From Orlajensenia leifsoniae (lineage in GTDB: Bacteria > Actinomycetota > Actinomycetes > Actinomycetales > Microbacteriaceae), in the NCBI RefSeq assembly GCF_004570845.1, contig NZ_SPQZ01000003.1, positions 310,001 to 374,000 of the forward strand: DNA of 64,000 nt, read 5' to 3'. Both the position numbers and the translations under genes were made by a program. The notes under the pieces were generated by a model, which did not search any database, had not been told where the DNA came from, and worked only from the letters and a program-made list of their open reading frames with translations. This document shows, piece after piece, positions 48,970-58,769 of the stretch (position 1 is its first letter; each line of letters opens with the position of its first letter).

Positions 48970-51476
48970 AGATCCTCGACGCCGACCCGATCGACCGCAT
49001 CCGTCACCCCCTCGATGAGTGGGCGCTGGTCGAGACGGCCTTCGACTCCGCCGACATGGGGCGCACCGAGACGATCTTCACGGTGGGCAACGGCTACCTC
49101 GGCTTGCGCGGCAACGTCGAGGAGGGCCGCGACGGCCACGTGCACGGCACCTTCGTGAACGGCTTCCACGAGACCTGGCCCATCCGTCACGCCGAGGAGG
49201 CCTACGGCTTCGCCCGGGTCGGACAGACCATCGTCAACGCGCCCGACGCCAAGATCATCCGCCTGTACGTCGACGATGAGCCCCTCGTGCTCACCGAGGC
49301 CGACGTGCTCTCCTACGAGCGCCGCCTCGACTTCGCCAGCGGCGTGCTCGAGCGCGAACTCGTCTGGCGCACCCCGGCAGGCAAGCGCGTGCTCATCACC
49401 TCGCGCCGCATGGTGAGTTTCACCGATCGCCACCTCGCCGTGGTCACCTACGAGGTCACCCTTCTCGACTCGGATGCCTCCATCACGCTGTCGAGCCAGA
49501 TCCTGAACCGCCAGGACGGCCGAGACGAGTACCGGTCCAACGTGCACGGCACTGCCGAGGGCTTCGACCCGCGCAAGGCCGACCTCTTCACCGACCGGGT
49601 GCTGCAGCCGCGCATCAAGCGCGAGCAGGACGACCGCCTCCTGCTCGCCTACCGCTGCACCAACTCGGGCATGACGATCTCCGTCGCCGCAGACCACCAG
49701 ATCACCACCGTCGACGAGTACACCTCGAACACCACCCTCGAGGACGACCTCGCCAAGCGCATCTACCGGATCCACGCCAAGCAGGGCCACCGGGTGCGCC
49801 TCACGAAGCTCGTGAGCTACCACACGGCCAGCACGGTGCCCGTGCGCGAGCTCGCAGATCGCTGCGACCGCACGCTCGACAGTGCTCTCGAGGTCGGCGG
49901 ACCCGAACTGTTCCGCCAACAGCGCCTCTGGCTCGACGCCTACTGGAAGCGCACCGACGTCGTCATCGGCGGCCAGCCCGAGCTGCAGCAGGCCGTGCGC
50001 TGGAACCTGTTCCAGCTCGCCCAGGCCAGCGCGCGCACCGACGGCGGCGGCGTCGCGGCCAAGGGCGTCAGCGGAACGGGCTACGGCGGCCACTACTTCT
50101 GGGACAGCGAGATCTACGTGCTGCCCGCCCTCACCTACACGTCCCCTGTCGTCGCCCGCAATGCCCTGCGATTCCGGCAACGGATGCTGGACGCCGCCCG
50201 AGCGCGAGCCCTCGAGCTCAACGTGCGCGGGGCGCTGTTCCCGTGGCGCACCATCAACGGCCTCGAATCGAGCGCCTACTACGCCGCCAGCACAGCGCAG
50301 TACCACATCGACGCCGACATCTCCCACGCGCTCTGCCAGTACGTCTCCGCCACGGGCGACCAGGACTTCCTCAACCGGGGAGCCATCGACATCCTCGTCG
50401 AGACCGCCCGCATGTGGGCCGACCTCGGCTTCTGGCGCGGCAACGGCGACGACGTCTTCCACATCCACGGCGTCACGGGTCCCGACGAGTACACGACCGT
50501 CGTGAACGACAACCTCTACACGAACGTCATGGCGCGGGCGAACCTCGACGCTGCAGCGACCTCGCTACGCGTTCTCGCCAAGGAGGACCCGAGCGCCTAC
50601 GCGCAGGTGGTCAAGCGCCTCGAGGTACAGGACGGCGAGGCGGAGGAATGGGCCAGGGCCGCTCAGCGGATGCACATCCCGTTCGACGAGAACCTCGGCA
50701 TCCACCCGCAGGACGAGGCCTTCCTGCAGAAGGAGATCTGGGACCTCGACCTCACCCCGCCCAGCCACCGCCCGCTGCTGCTGCACTACCACCCCCTGGT
50801 CATCTACAGGTTCCAGGTGCTGAAGCAGGCCGACGTCGTGCTCGCCCTGCTCCTCCAGGGCAACGAGTTCACGCTCGAGCAGAAGCGCGCCAACTTCATG
50901 TACTACGACCCGCTGACCACCGGCGACTCCACGCTGTCGGCCGTCGTGCAGTCGATCATCGCGGCCGAGGTCGGGTACGGCAAGCTCGCGACCGACTACT
51001 TCAACTCGGCGCTCTTCGTCGACCTCCTCGACCTGCATTCCAACACCGCCGACGGCATCCACGTGGCGTCGACCGGCGGCATCTGGAACGCTCTGGTCTA
51101 CGGATTCGGGGGCTTCCGCGACCACCGGGGCGAGTTCACCTTCGACCCGCGCCTGCCAGACAACTGGGAATCCCTGCAGTTCAGACTGACGCTGCGGGGG
51201 AACCGCATCCGTGTCGATCTCGACCGCGAATCCGTGACGTTCACGATCGAGGAGGGCGACTCGTTCCGCCTCACCGTGCGTGGGCAGAAGGTCTTCGTGA
51301 GCGCCCAGAGCCCAGTGACCGTGCCGCTTTCGCACCAGGGGGCCAGGCTCGTCGGAACCCCGACGATGGACGACGTCCGAGGCCAGCGTCGCGCGGACGG
51401 CTCCCTGCTCACGGCGTCGATCCCGGCCATCGCCCTCGACTTCGATGAGGGCGAGGCACTGGGCCCGATCGATTGA
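48966..51476 (+). CDS. Glycoside hydrolase family 65 protein (maltose/trehalose/kojibiose phosphorylase type)
   Basis: 836 residues: N-terminal beta-sandwich (TVGNGYLGLRGN), an (alpha/alpha)6 barrel with HYFWDSEIYVLP, and the acid Glu508 in GVTGPDEYTTVVNDN; phosphate-binding segment DSTLSAVVQSIIAAEVG. It phosphorolyses an alpha-glucobiose to glucose and beta-glucose-1-phosphate; the disaccharide cannot be read from sequence alone. GTG 48966 has AAGGAG six bases upstream and is coupled to pgmB (GTGA). Confidence 0.9.
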   Translation: MKILDADPIDRIRHPLDEWALVETAFDSADMGRTETIFTVGNGYLGLRGNVEEGRDGHVHGTFVNGFHETWPIRHAEEAYGFARVGQTIVNAPDAKIIRLYVDDEPLVLTEADVLSYERRLDFASGVLERELVWRTPAGKRVLITSRRMVSFTDRHLAVVTYEVTLLDSDASITLSSQILNRQDGRDEYRSNVHGTAEGFDPRKADLFTDRVLQPRIKREQDDRLLLAYRCTNSGMTISVAADHQITTVDEYTSNTTLEDDLAKRIYRIHAKQGHRVRLTKLVSYHTASTVPVRELADRCDRTLDSALEVGGPELFRQQRLWLDAYWKRTDVVIGGQPELQQAVRWNLFQLAQASARTDGGGVAAKGVSGTGYGGHYFWDSEIYVLPALTYTSPVVARNALRFRQRMLDAARARALELNVRGALFPWRTINGLESSAYYAASTAQYHIDADISHALCQYVSATGDQDFLNRGAIDILVETARMWADLGFWRGNGDDVFHIHGVTGPDEYTTVVNDNLYTNVMARANLDAAATSLRVLAKEDPSAYAQVVKRLEVQDGEAEEWARAAQRMHIPFDENLGIHPQDEAFLQKEIWDLDLTPPSHRPLLLHYHPLVIYRFQVLKQADVVLALLLQGNEFTLEQKRANFMYYDPLTTGDSTLSAVVQSIIAAEVGYGKLATDYFNSALFVDLLDLHSNTADGIHVASTGGIWNALVYGFGGFRDHRGEFTFDPRLPDNWESLQFRLTLRGNRIRVDLDRESVTFTIEEGDSFRLTVRGQKVFVSAQSPVTVPLSHQGARLVGTPTMDDVRGQRRADGSLLTASIPAIALDFDEGEALGPID

Positions 51477-51515
51477 CTGGCGGCACCGGTGAACTGCTTT
51501 CCGCAAGTCTCCGAC

Positions 51516-51553
51516 TAACATTCAAGAGTCGCGAGAACCGGATCGGGAGACCT
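51516..51553 (+). promoter_or_regulatory. Candidate promoter and leader of the fhaA operon
   Basis: A -10-like TAACAT lies at 51516-51521 and GGGAG (51546-51550) precedes the GTG by a few bases. No good -35 is seen. The gap follows the GH65 stop at 51476. Confidence 0.4.
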
Positions 51554-52297
51554 GTGGGGATACTGGACAACTTCGAGAAGGGTCTCGAACGCGCCGTCAA
51601 CGGCGCTTTCGCGAAGACCTTTCGCTCGGGGCTGCAGCCGGTCGAGATCACGTCAGCACTACGACGTGAGCTCGACACCAAGGCTGCAGTCGTCTCACGC
51701 GACCGTGTTCTCGTGCCGAACAACTTCACCGTTCGCATGGGATCGGCCGACTACGAGCGCATGAGCGCGATGGGGCCCACCCTCATCGACGAGCTCACCG
51801 ACCTGGTGCAGAAGCACGCGGCGAGCCAGCGCTTCCAGTTCGCCGGCGGCATCACCATCCGCCTGCGCGAGGACTCCGCCCTCACCGTGGGCATGGTCGC
51901 CGTCGACTCCACCAACGTGAAGGGCGAGATCGCCTGGACGCCGCTGCTCGACATCGGCACCAAGCGCTACCCGCTCATCAAGGCCCGCACCGTGATCGGC
52001 CGCGGCAGCGACGCCGACATCACCATCGACGACACCGGCACGAGCCGCAAGCACATCGAGGTGCTGTGGGACGGCAAGCGCGCCCAGGTGCGCGACCTCG
52101 GCTCCACGAACGGCTCGCAGCTGAACGGCCAGCCCGTCAAGCAGGCCGTGCTCGAGCCCGACTCCGTCATCACCATCGGACGCACCCGCATCATCTTCCG
52201 CGTGCTCGCCCAGGCATCGACTCCCGATGCCGCAGCTCCCGTCGACGACGCGACGCAGCGGCACGACATGGGCGGGTTCTGGGGGCCCGCCTCGTGA
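51554..52297 (+). CDS. fhaA: FhaA-like protein: DUF3662 plus FHA domain
   Basis: 247 residues. N-terminal DUF3662 (about 1-120, GILDNFEKGLERAVNGAFAK), then a C-terminal FHA domain (about 160-230) with the phosphothreonine-binding GRGSDADI...SRKHIEV...LGSTNGSQLNG. In mycobacteria FhaA binds the phosphorylated pseudokinase MviN and regulates peptidoglycan synthesis. GTG 51554 with GGGAG. It is at the head of the fhaA-fhaB-pstP-rodA-pbpA-pknA operon. Confidence 0.94.
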   Translation: MGILDNFEKGLERAVNGAFAKTFRSGLQPVEITSALRRELDTKAAVVSRDRVLVPNNFTVRMGSADYERMSAMGPTLIDELTDLVQKHAASQRFQFAGGITIRLREDSALTVGMVAVDSTNVKGEIAWTPLLDIGTKRYPLIKARTVIGRGSDADITIDDTGTSRKHIEVLWDGKRAQVRDLGSTNGSQLNGQPVKQAVLEPDSVITIGRTRIIFRVLAQASTPDAAAPVDDATQRHDMGGFWGPAS

Positions 52298-52872
52298 GCG
52301 AACTGACCCTGCTCGTCCTTCGACTGAGCTTCCTCGTTCTGTTGTGGGCATTCGTGTTCGCGATCGTCTACGCGCTGCGCTCCGACCTGTTCGGGCAGCG
52401 CGTTCGCAAGGTCAAGGAGGCGGATGCGGCTTCCCCGAGCCCGGCTGCGGTGCCCGTCTCGGCGTCAGCCGCCGCAGCAGCGGCGGCCGCCCCCACCGGA
52501 CCCATCGGCTCGATGCCCGCTGCGGCATCCGCCGCCCCGACGCTCTCGCCGTCGCTCGGCCGGGAGATCGCCGGAACCGGCAACGCCCGCGCCATCGTCG
52601 TGACGAGCGGCACCAAGGCCGGAGCCGAGTTCCCCCTCGGCAACGACGAGATCACCATCGGCCGCTCCTCCGATTCGGCCATCGTGATCCGTGACGACTA
52701 CACCTCGACGCACCACGCCAGGCTGATGCTCTGGAACGGGCAGTGGATGCTCCAGGACCTCGACTCCACCAACGGAACCTTCCTCGACGGCGCCAGGGTC
52801 ACCGTGCCCACGCCGGTTCCGCTCAACGTGACCGTCAAGGTCGGCGCGACCACGTTCGAGCTGCGACGGTAG
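52294..52872 (+). CDS. fhaB: FhaB/FipA-like membrane FHA protein
   Basis: 192 residues. One membrane segment near the N-terminus (about residues 4-26), an Ala/Pro/Ser-rich linker (about 45-85), and an FHA domain (about 105-190) with IGRSSDSAIVI...STHHARL...DLDSTNGTFLDG. FhaB binds phosphothreonine partners in division and wall synthesis. GTGA overlap with fhaA. Confidence 0.94.
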   Translation: MSELTLLVLRLSFLVLLWAFVFAIVYALRSDLFGQRVRKVKEADAASPSPAAVPVSASAAAAAAAAPTGPIGSMPAAASAAPTLSPSLGREIAGTGNARAIVVTSGTKAGAEFPLGNDEITIGRSSDSAIVIRDDYTSTHHARLMLWNGQWMLQDLDSTNGTFLDGARVTVPTPVPLNVTVKVGATTFELRR

Positions 52873-52877
52873 ACCCC

Positions 52878-54113
52878 ATGGCGACGCTCATCGACAGCGC
52901 GGCCGTCTCCAACGTCGGACGCGTGCGCGCGAACAACCAGGACTCCGGCTTCGCCGGCCACGGTCTGTTCCTCGTCGCCGACGGCATGGGAGGCCACGCC
53001 GGCGGCGACGTCGCGTCAGCCATCGCCACGAAGCGCATCGCCGAGGCCGACCAGCCGTACATCACCCCCGAAGACGCCGAGTTCGCCATGCAGTCGGCGC
53101 TCATCGCCGCCAACCAGCAGCTCGCCGAGACGGTCTTCGAGCACGCGGAGCTCACGGGCATGGGCACGACGGTCAGCGCGCTCTACGTCCTCGGCGACAA
53201 GGTGGCCATCGCCCACATCGGCGACTCCCGCATCTATCTGCTTCGCGGCGGCACCCTCACGCAGATCACCACAGACCACACCTTCGTGCAGCGACTCGTC
53301 GACAGCGGGCGCATCACCGAGGAGGAGGCTGCGGTCCACCCGCGGCGCTCCGTGCTCATGCGGGTGCTCGGCGACGTGGAGTCCTCCCCCGAGATCGACA
53401 CCAGCATCGTGCGCACCATCGCCGGCGATCGCTGGCTGATCTGCTCGGACGGTCTCTCGGGCGTCGTCTCCTTCGACGACATCCGCGATGCACTCGAGCA
53501 GTCGGCATCCGCCTCCGAGGCTGCAGAACGGCTCGTCAAGGAGAGCCTCGACGGCGGCGCCCCCGACAACGTGACCGTGGTCGTTGTCGACATCGGCGCC
53601 GACGATGTCGCCGCATCCGCGAAGCCCGTCGTCATCGTCGGTTCCGCGGCGGAACCGCTCGCGTTCGACATCGAGGAGCCACCGCGTCGGGCGCTCCGGA
53701 TGCCGCCCTTCAGACTGCACTCCGTTCCCGAGGCGCACTTCGAGCCGGACTCCGAGGAGTACCTCGACGAGCTCATCGAAGAGGACAAGCGCCGCGTGCG
53801 CCGCCGTCGCATCACCTGGATCACCGTGATCGTGCTGCTCGTCGCCGCGGCGGCCGTTCTCGTCGGCGTCACCTACCAGTGGACGCAGTCACGCTACTTC
53901 GTCGGCAGCGACGGTGACAGCGTGGCCATCTTCCGCGGCATCCAACAGGACATCGGCCCGATCTCGCTGCACAGCGTCTACCGCGACACCGACATCCCGA
54001 TCGACAGTCTCACCTTCTACGACCGCCAGGCGGTGGAGGCGACGATCAGCGCCACCGACCTCGACGACGCCATCGCCATCGCCAAGCGCCTGGAGGTGAC
54101 CGGTGCCGACTGA
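52878..54113 (+). CDS. pstP: PP2C-family Ser/Thr phosphatase
   Basis: 411 residues. Catalytic domain 1-235 with metal ligands in NNQDSG (Asp22), VADGMGGHAGG (Asp35), ICSDGL and DNVTVVVV; a cytoplasmic linker (about 235-310); a transmembrane segment (about 318-338); and an extracytoplasmic tail of about 75 residues. It reverses phosphorylation by PknA/PknB encoded in the same operon. Five bases after fhaB. Confidence 0.95.
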   Translation: MATLIDSAAVSNVGRVRANNQDSGFAGHGLFLVADGMGGHAGGDVASAIATKRIAEADQPYITPEDAEFAMQSALIAANQQLAETVFEHAELTGMGTTVSALYVLGDKVAIAHIGDSRIYLLRGGTLTQITTDHTFVQRLVDSGRITEEEAAVHPRRSVLMRVLGDVESSPEIDTSIVRTIAGDRWLICSDGLSGVVSFDDIRDALEQSASASEAAERLVKESLDGGAPDNVTVVVVDIGADDVAASAKPVVIVGSAAEPLAFDIEEPPRRALRMPPFRLHSVPEAHFEPDSEEYLDELIEEDKRRVRRRRITWITVIVLLVAAAAVLVGVTYQWTQSRYFVGSDGDSVAIFRGIQQDIGPISLHSVYRDTDIPIDSLTFYDRQAVEATISATDLDDAIAIAKRLEVTGAD

Positions 54114-55512
54114 CCAGACCGGCGTCGTCCAGTCGCCCACGCCGAACGGATCCCCACCGACCGGGCCGATCCGTCGCATCCGTCTGCCGCAGAAGATGCG
54201 CAATCTCGAGCTCGCCCTGCTCATCTTCGCCTGTGCGCTCAACGCCGTCGCCGTGGTGCTGGTGCAGTTCGGCGCGCTCGGCCACCTCGACCTCACGCTC
54301 GTGTTCCTCGGCGCGGTGCTCTCGGCTCTCGTCGTCGCGCTGCACATCGTGATGCGCTTCGTCGCCCGTGAGGCCGACCCGTTCCTGCTGCCGATCGCCA
54401 CGCTGCTGAACGGACTCGGCATCGCGATGATCTACCGCATCGACATCGCCGACGGCCACGACGGGTGGGACAGCGCAGCCGTGCGCCAGATCGCGTGGAG
54501 CGCCATCGCCATCCTGAGCGCCATCGCCGTCATGCTCGTCATTCGCAACCACCGCGTGCTGTTCCGGTACACCTACATCGCCGGGTTCGTCGCCGTCGTG
54601 CTGCTGCTCCTGCCGCTGTTGCCGGGTCTCGGCAAGGAGATCAACGGAGCCCGCGTCTGGATCGGCATCGGCGACGTGCTCACCTTCCAGCCCGGTGAGA
54701 TCGCCAAGATCGCCCTGGCCGTGTTCTTCGCGGGCTACCTCGTGCGCAACCGCGACTCCCTGTCGATGGTCGGTCACCGCTTCCTCGGCATGAGGTTCCC
54801 GCGCGCCCGCGACCTCGGCCCGCTGCTCGTCGTCTGGGCCCTGTCGATGTCGGTCATCGTGTTCCAGCGCGACCTCGGAACGGCGCTGCTGTACTTCGGC
54901 ATGTTCCTCGTGATGCTCTACGTGGCCACGGGCCGACTCAGTTGGGTGCTGCTCGGGCTCAGCATGTTCCTCGGCGGCGCCTTCGTGGCGAGCCGCACCC
55001 TCGACTACGTCAACGGACGGTTCAACAACTGGCTCGACGCCTTCAATCCGGCCGTGTACGGCGCTGACGGCGGCAGCTACCAGCTCGTGCAGGGCCTGTT
55101 CGGACTGGCCCACGGCGGGCTCATCGGAACCGGACTCGGCCAGGGCCGCCCCGATCTCACGCCTGTTCCGCAGAGCGACTACATCATCGCGAGCCTCGGT
55201 GAGGAGCTCGGGCTGGCCGGCCTGTTCGCGATCTTCGCGCTCTACCTTCTCTACGTCTCGCGCGGCTTCCGCGTCGGCTTCGCCGGCCAGGACGACTTCG
55301 GCAAGCTGCTCGGCGTCGGCCTCTCCTTCGTGATCGCCCTGCAGTGCTTCATCGTCATCGGCGGCGTCACCCGCGTCATCCCGCTGACGGGCCTCACGAC
55401 TCCGTTCCTCGCGGCCGGTGGATCATCGCTCATCGCGAACTGGATCATCACGGCGATCCTGCTGCGACTCTCCGACACCGTGCGCAATCAGCCCAGACTG
55501 GTGGTGGACTGA
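54103..55512 (+). CDS. rodA: SEDS-family peptidoglycan polymerase RodA/FtsW
   Basis: 469 residues, ten predicted membrane segments. The signature loop is visible: FNPAVYGADGGSYQLVQGLFGLAHGG, then PQSDYIIASLGEELGLAG. It polymerises lipid II with the class B PBP encoded next. GTG 54103 overlaps pstP by 11 bases; its stop overlaps the pbpA ATG by one base. Confidence 0.95.
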   Translation: MPTDQTGVVQSPTPNGSPPTGPIRRIRLPQKMRNLELALLIFACALNAVAVVLVQFGALGHLDLTLVFLGAVLSALVVALHIVMRFVAREADPFLLPIATLLNGLGIAMIYRIDIADGHDGWDSAAVRQIAWSAIAILSAIAVMLVIRNHRVLFRYTYIAGFVAVVLLLLPLLPGLGKEINGARVWIGIGDVLTFQPGEIAKIALAVFFAGYLVRNRDSLSMVGHRFLGMRFPRARDLGPLLVVWALSMSVIVFQRDLGTALLYFGMFLVMLYVATGRLSWVLLGLSMFLGGAFVASRTLDYVNGRFNNWLDAFNPAVYGADGGSYQLVQGLFGLAHGGLIGTGLGQGRPDLTPVPQSDYIIASLGEELGLAGLFAIFALYLLYVSRGFRVGFAGQDDFGKLLGVGLSFVIALQCFIVIGGVTRVIPLTGLTTPFLAAGGSSLIANWIITAILLRLSDTVRNQPRLVVD

Positions 55513-56978
55513 TGAATCGCGAACTCAAACGCGTGAGCACGTTCGTCCTGCTCCTGTTCCTGGCCCTGTTCGTCTCGACGACGGTCATCCAGGCCGTGCA
55601 GGCCGACACGTTGAACGCCGACTCCCGCAACACGCGCACCCTGTACGAGAGCTACAAGGTCGAGCGCGGCCCCATCCTCGTGGCCGGAACCCCGATCGCA
55701 TCGTCGGCGCCGTCGGATGACGAGTACAAGTGGCAGCGCAGCTACACCAATGGGCCCCTCTACGCTCCCGTCACGGGATTCTTCCCCGTGAACGGCGAGC
55801 CCACGGGCATCGAGGGATCGTTCAACGACTACCTCAGCGGAACGGCCAACTCGCAGTTCCTCAGCAGCCTCGAGCGCATCTTCACCGGCCAGAAGCCGAA
55901 GGGCGCTGCCGTCGAGGTCTCCATCGACCCCGTCGCCCAGCAGGCGGCCTGGGACGCCCTCGGCGACTTCACCGGAGCCGTCGTGCTGACGGAACCCGCG
56001 ACCGGCCGCATCCTCGCCCTGGTCTCCAAGCCCAGCTTCGACCCGAACAGCCTGGCCGGCCACGACACCGATGCCGTCGACGTCACCTACGACGCCCTGG
56101 TGGCCGACCCGGCCGATCCGCTCATCGACCGCAACCGCGGCGGCGACCTCAACCCTCCGGGGTCGACGTTCAAGCTCGTCGTGGCCGCCGCCGCCTTCGA
56201 GTCCGGCAAGTACACCCCCGAGAGCACCTTCCCGAACCCGTCCGAGTACCAGCTGCCCGGCAGCTCCTCGGTCGTCATCAACTCGGGCGGTGGAACCTGC
56301 GGTCCCGGTGCGACCGTCAGCATCGCGGATGCCGTTCGCCTGTCGTGCAACATCCCCATGGCCGAGCTCGGAGTGGAACTCGGCGACAAGGCCATCCGCG
56401 AGCAGGCGGAGAAGTTCGGATTCAACGTCGAGCACCACATTCCGATGACGGTCGAGAAGAGCATCTACCCGGCACTCCTCGACGACGCGCAGACCGCGTT
56501 GAGCGCCTTCGGCCAGTACGAGGTGCGCGCGACGCCCATCCAGATCGCCATGGTCTCGGCCGCGATCGCCAACGACGGGATCGTCATGGAGCCATCGCTC
56601 GCCGACCAGGTGACCGGCACCGACCTGGCTGTCGTCAAGAGCTTCGAACCCCAGGAGTTCGGCCGGGCGATCAGCAGTGAAACCGCTGATGCCCTCAAGA
56701 AGATGATGGTTGCCGACGTCGATGACGGTGCGGCCAGTAATGCAAGAATAGACGGGGTCAGCGTGGGCGGTAAGACCGGCACAGCGGAGAACATCGGGGC
56801 GGACGGGGAAGAGGATCCCTACACGCTCTGGTTCACGGGGTTCGCCCCTGCGGAAGACACGAAGTATGCAATCACGGTCCTCATCGAAGACGGTGGCGGA
56901 ATGGGAACAGACGGGTACGGCAATCTCTTGGCCGCTCCCGTGGCACAGAAGGTACTAGAGGCGGTGCTGAACAAATGA
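55512..56978 (+). CDS. pbpA: Class B penicillin-binding protein PbpA
   Basis: 488 residues. Short cytoplasmic start, one membrane segment (about 9-30), then an N-terminal non-catalytic region and a transpeptidase domain: nucleophile Ser218 and Lys221 in PPGSTFK, SCN and GKTGTAE motifs. It cross-links glycan strands made by RodA. Overlaps pknA by four bases. Confidence 0.95.
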   Translation: MNRELKRVSTFVLLLFLALFVSTTVIQAVQADTLNADSRNTRTLYESYKVERGPILVAGTPIASSAPSDDEYKWQRSYTNGPLYAPVTGFFPVNGEPTGIEGSFNDYLSGTANSQFLSSLERIFTGQKPKGAAVEVSIDPVAQQAAWDALGDFTGAVVLTEPATGRILALVSKPSFDPNSLAGHDTDAVDVTYDALVADPADPLIDRNRGGDLNPPGSTFKLVVAAAAFESGKYTPESTFPNPSEYQLPGSSSVVINSGGGTCGPGATVSIADAVRLSCNIPMAELGVELGDKAIREQAEKFGFNVEHHIPMTVEKSIYPALLDDAQTALSAFGQYEVRATPIQIAMVSAAIANDGIVMEPSLADQVTGTDLAVVKSFEPQEFGRAISSETADALKKMMVADVDDGAASNARIDGVSVGGKTGTAENIGADGEEDPYTLWFTGFAPAEDTKYAITVLIEDGGGMGTDGYGNLLAAPVAQKVLEAVLNK

Positions 56979-58705
56979 GACCCACAGCAGGGCTCACCTT
57001 CGGGGGGCGTTACGAGCTGTCGACCCGCATCGCCATCGGCGGTATGGGCGAGGTGTGGCAGGCCACTGACCTCGTGATCGGTCGACAGGTCGCTATCAAG
57101 ATCCTCAAGGACGAGTACCTCGGCGACCCCGGTTTCCTCGAGCGCTTCCGCGCCGAGGCCAGGCACGCGGCGCTCGTGAACCACGAGGGCATCGCCAACG
57201 TCTTCGACTACGGCGAGGAGGACGGCAGCGCCTACCTCGTGATGGAGCTCGTTCCCGGCGAGGCGCTCTCGACCATCCTCGAGCGGGAGCACGTCCTCTC
57301 GACCGACAAGGTCCTCGACATCGTCGCGCAGACGGCCGCCGCCCTGCACGCCGCACACGCCGCGGGCCTCGTGCACCGTGACATCAAGCCGGGCAACCTG
57401 CTCATCACGCCCGACGGCCGCGTCAAGATCACCGACTTCGGCATCGCGCGCATCGCCGACCAGGTTCCGCTCACCGCGACCGGTCAGGTCATGGGAACCG
57501 TGCAGTACCTCTCGCCCGAGCAGGCGTCAGGACACCCCGCATCGCCGACCACCGACATCTACTCGCTCGGAATCGTGGCGTACGAAGCCCTGGCCGGCCG
57601 ACGCCCGTTCACCGGCGAGTCGCAGGTCGCCATCGCGATGGCCCAGATCAACGAGGCTCCGCCCGAACTGCCCGTGACGGTCTCCGAGCCCGTGCGCAAC
57701 CTCGTGTTCGCGTGCATCGCCAAGAACCCTGCCGATCGACCGCAGTCGGCAGCCCACCTCGCTCGTGCTGCGACGGCTCTCCGTCGCGGCGACGTGCAGG
57801 CCGCGGCCGCGTCGGTTCCCGCGGTCCTCGGCGGCGCCACGGCTGCGACCACCATGCTCATGCCGCAGGCCAACTCCACGAGTGCGGCCACGACGGTGCT
57901 GCCCACGGCGACTCGTGCCTCGGCCATCGAAGCCGAGCAGGAGGAGGGTGAGAAGAAGAAGCGCAGTCCCTGGACGTGGCCGCTCATCACCCTCATCACC
58001 CTGCTGGCCATCGTGCTGATCGGCACCATCATCGCCTTCGCGGTCAACGGCGGAGGCGGCAAGGACACCCCGAAGACGACGACGCCGGCGGCCACAGCGT
58101 CCAAGACGCCCACGCCGACCCCGACGCCGACCAACACCAAGATCCCCGTCAACGAGGCCGACTTCGTGGGCCTGTCCAGTGCGGATGCGCGCGCCAAGGC
58201 GAACGGCCTCGGCCTCAACGCGAACGTGACGACGGGCAACGCGGCGACCGACCCGGCCAAGGTCGACACCGTGTACGCCGTGAACCCCACCGGAAACCTC
58301 GACCCCGGAGCCGAGCTCACGCTCACCGTCTACGGTGACGTCGTCGCTCCCGGGAAGGCCACGGCACCGACACTCGACGGCAATGACCCGGTTCCCGCGA
58401 ACTCCGACGTCACGGTGACGTGGGACACCCAGTCCTGCCCCGCCGGCCAGACGTTGAGCGGCTACAACGTCGCCGTGTCCGGTGCCGAGCTCAAGGTCCA
58501 GGACCAGACTCCCGGCGGAACCCGCACGGCCGTCGTCACCTCGGGTGATCCCGGATCGAGCTTCCAGGTCACGCTGCAGTACTTCTGCGGCCAGATCGAT
58601 TCGCCGGTCTCCGACCCGCTCACCGTCAATGTCGAGGCGGCGCCCGAGCCCGAGCCCACCGAGACTCCCGCAGCCGAACCCGAGGGCCCCGCGACAGGCG
58701 AGTAG
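56975..58705 (+). CDS. pknA: Ser/Thr protein kinase PknA with extracytoplasmic PASTA/FnIII-like region
   Basis: 576 residues. Kinase domain 12-275: Lys42 (VAIK), catalytic Asp136 in [13 protein letters not shown]. An Ala/Thr-rich linker, a transmembrane segment (about 335-357), a Pro/Thr-rich stretch (about 365-390), one PASTA-like repeat (about 395-455) and a domain with two cysteines (TQSCPAGQ and QYFCGQ) resembling a fibronectin III fold. Mycobacterial PknA has no such large outer part. ATG 56975 overlaps pbpA (ATGA). Confidence 0.93.
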   Translation: MRPTAGLTFGGRYELSTRIAIGGMGEVWQATDLVIGRQVAIKILKDEYLGDPGFLERFRAEARHAALVNHEGIANVFDYGEEDGSAYLVMELVPGEALSTILEREHVLSTDKVLDIVAQTAAALHAAHAAGLVHRDIKPGNLLITPDGRVKITDFGIARIADQVPLTATGQVMGTVQYLSPEQASGHPASPTTDIYSLGIVAYEALAGRRPFTGESQVAIAMAQINEAPPELPVTVSEPVRNLVFACIAKNPADRPQSAAHLARAATALRRGDVQAAAASVPAVLGGATAATTMLMPQANSTSAATTVLPTATRASAIEAEQEEGEKKKRSPWTWPLITLITLLAIVLIGTIIAFAVNGGGGKDTPKTTTPAATASKTPTPTPTPTNTKIPVNEADFVGLSSADARAKANGLGLNANVTTGNAATDPAKVDTVYAVNPTGNLDPGAELTLTVYGDVVAPGKATAPTLDGNDPVPANSDVTVTWDTQSCPAGQTLSGYNVAVSGAELKVQDQTPGGTRTAVVTSGDPGSSFQVTLQYFCGQIDSPVSDPLTVNVEAAPEPEPTETPAAEPEGPATGE

Positions 58706-58728
58706 GCGTCCGCTCGACCACCGACCGC

Positions 58729-58768
58729 TACACTGACGAATCGACCACCGACCACAGAAGGAGTTCGC
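58729..58768 (+). promoter_or_regulatory. Candidate promoter and ribosome-binding site of pknB
   Basis: TACACT (58729-58734) is a possible -10, and AAGGAG (58758-58763) lies six bases before the TTG start at 58770. This suggests that pknB has its own promoter in addition to read-through from pknA. Confidence 0.4.
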
Positions 58769-58769
58769 A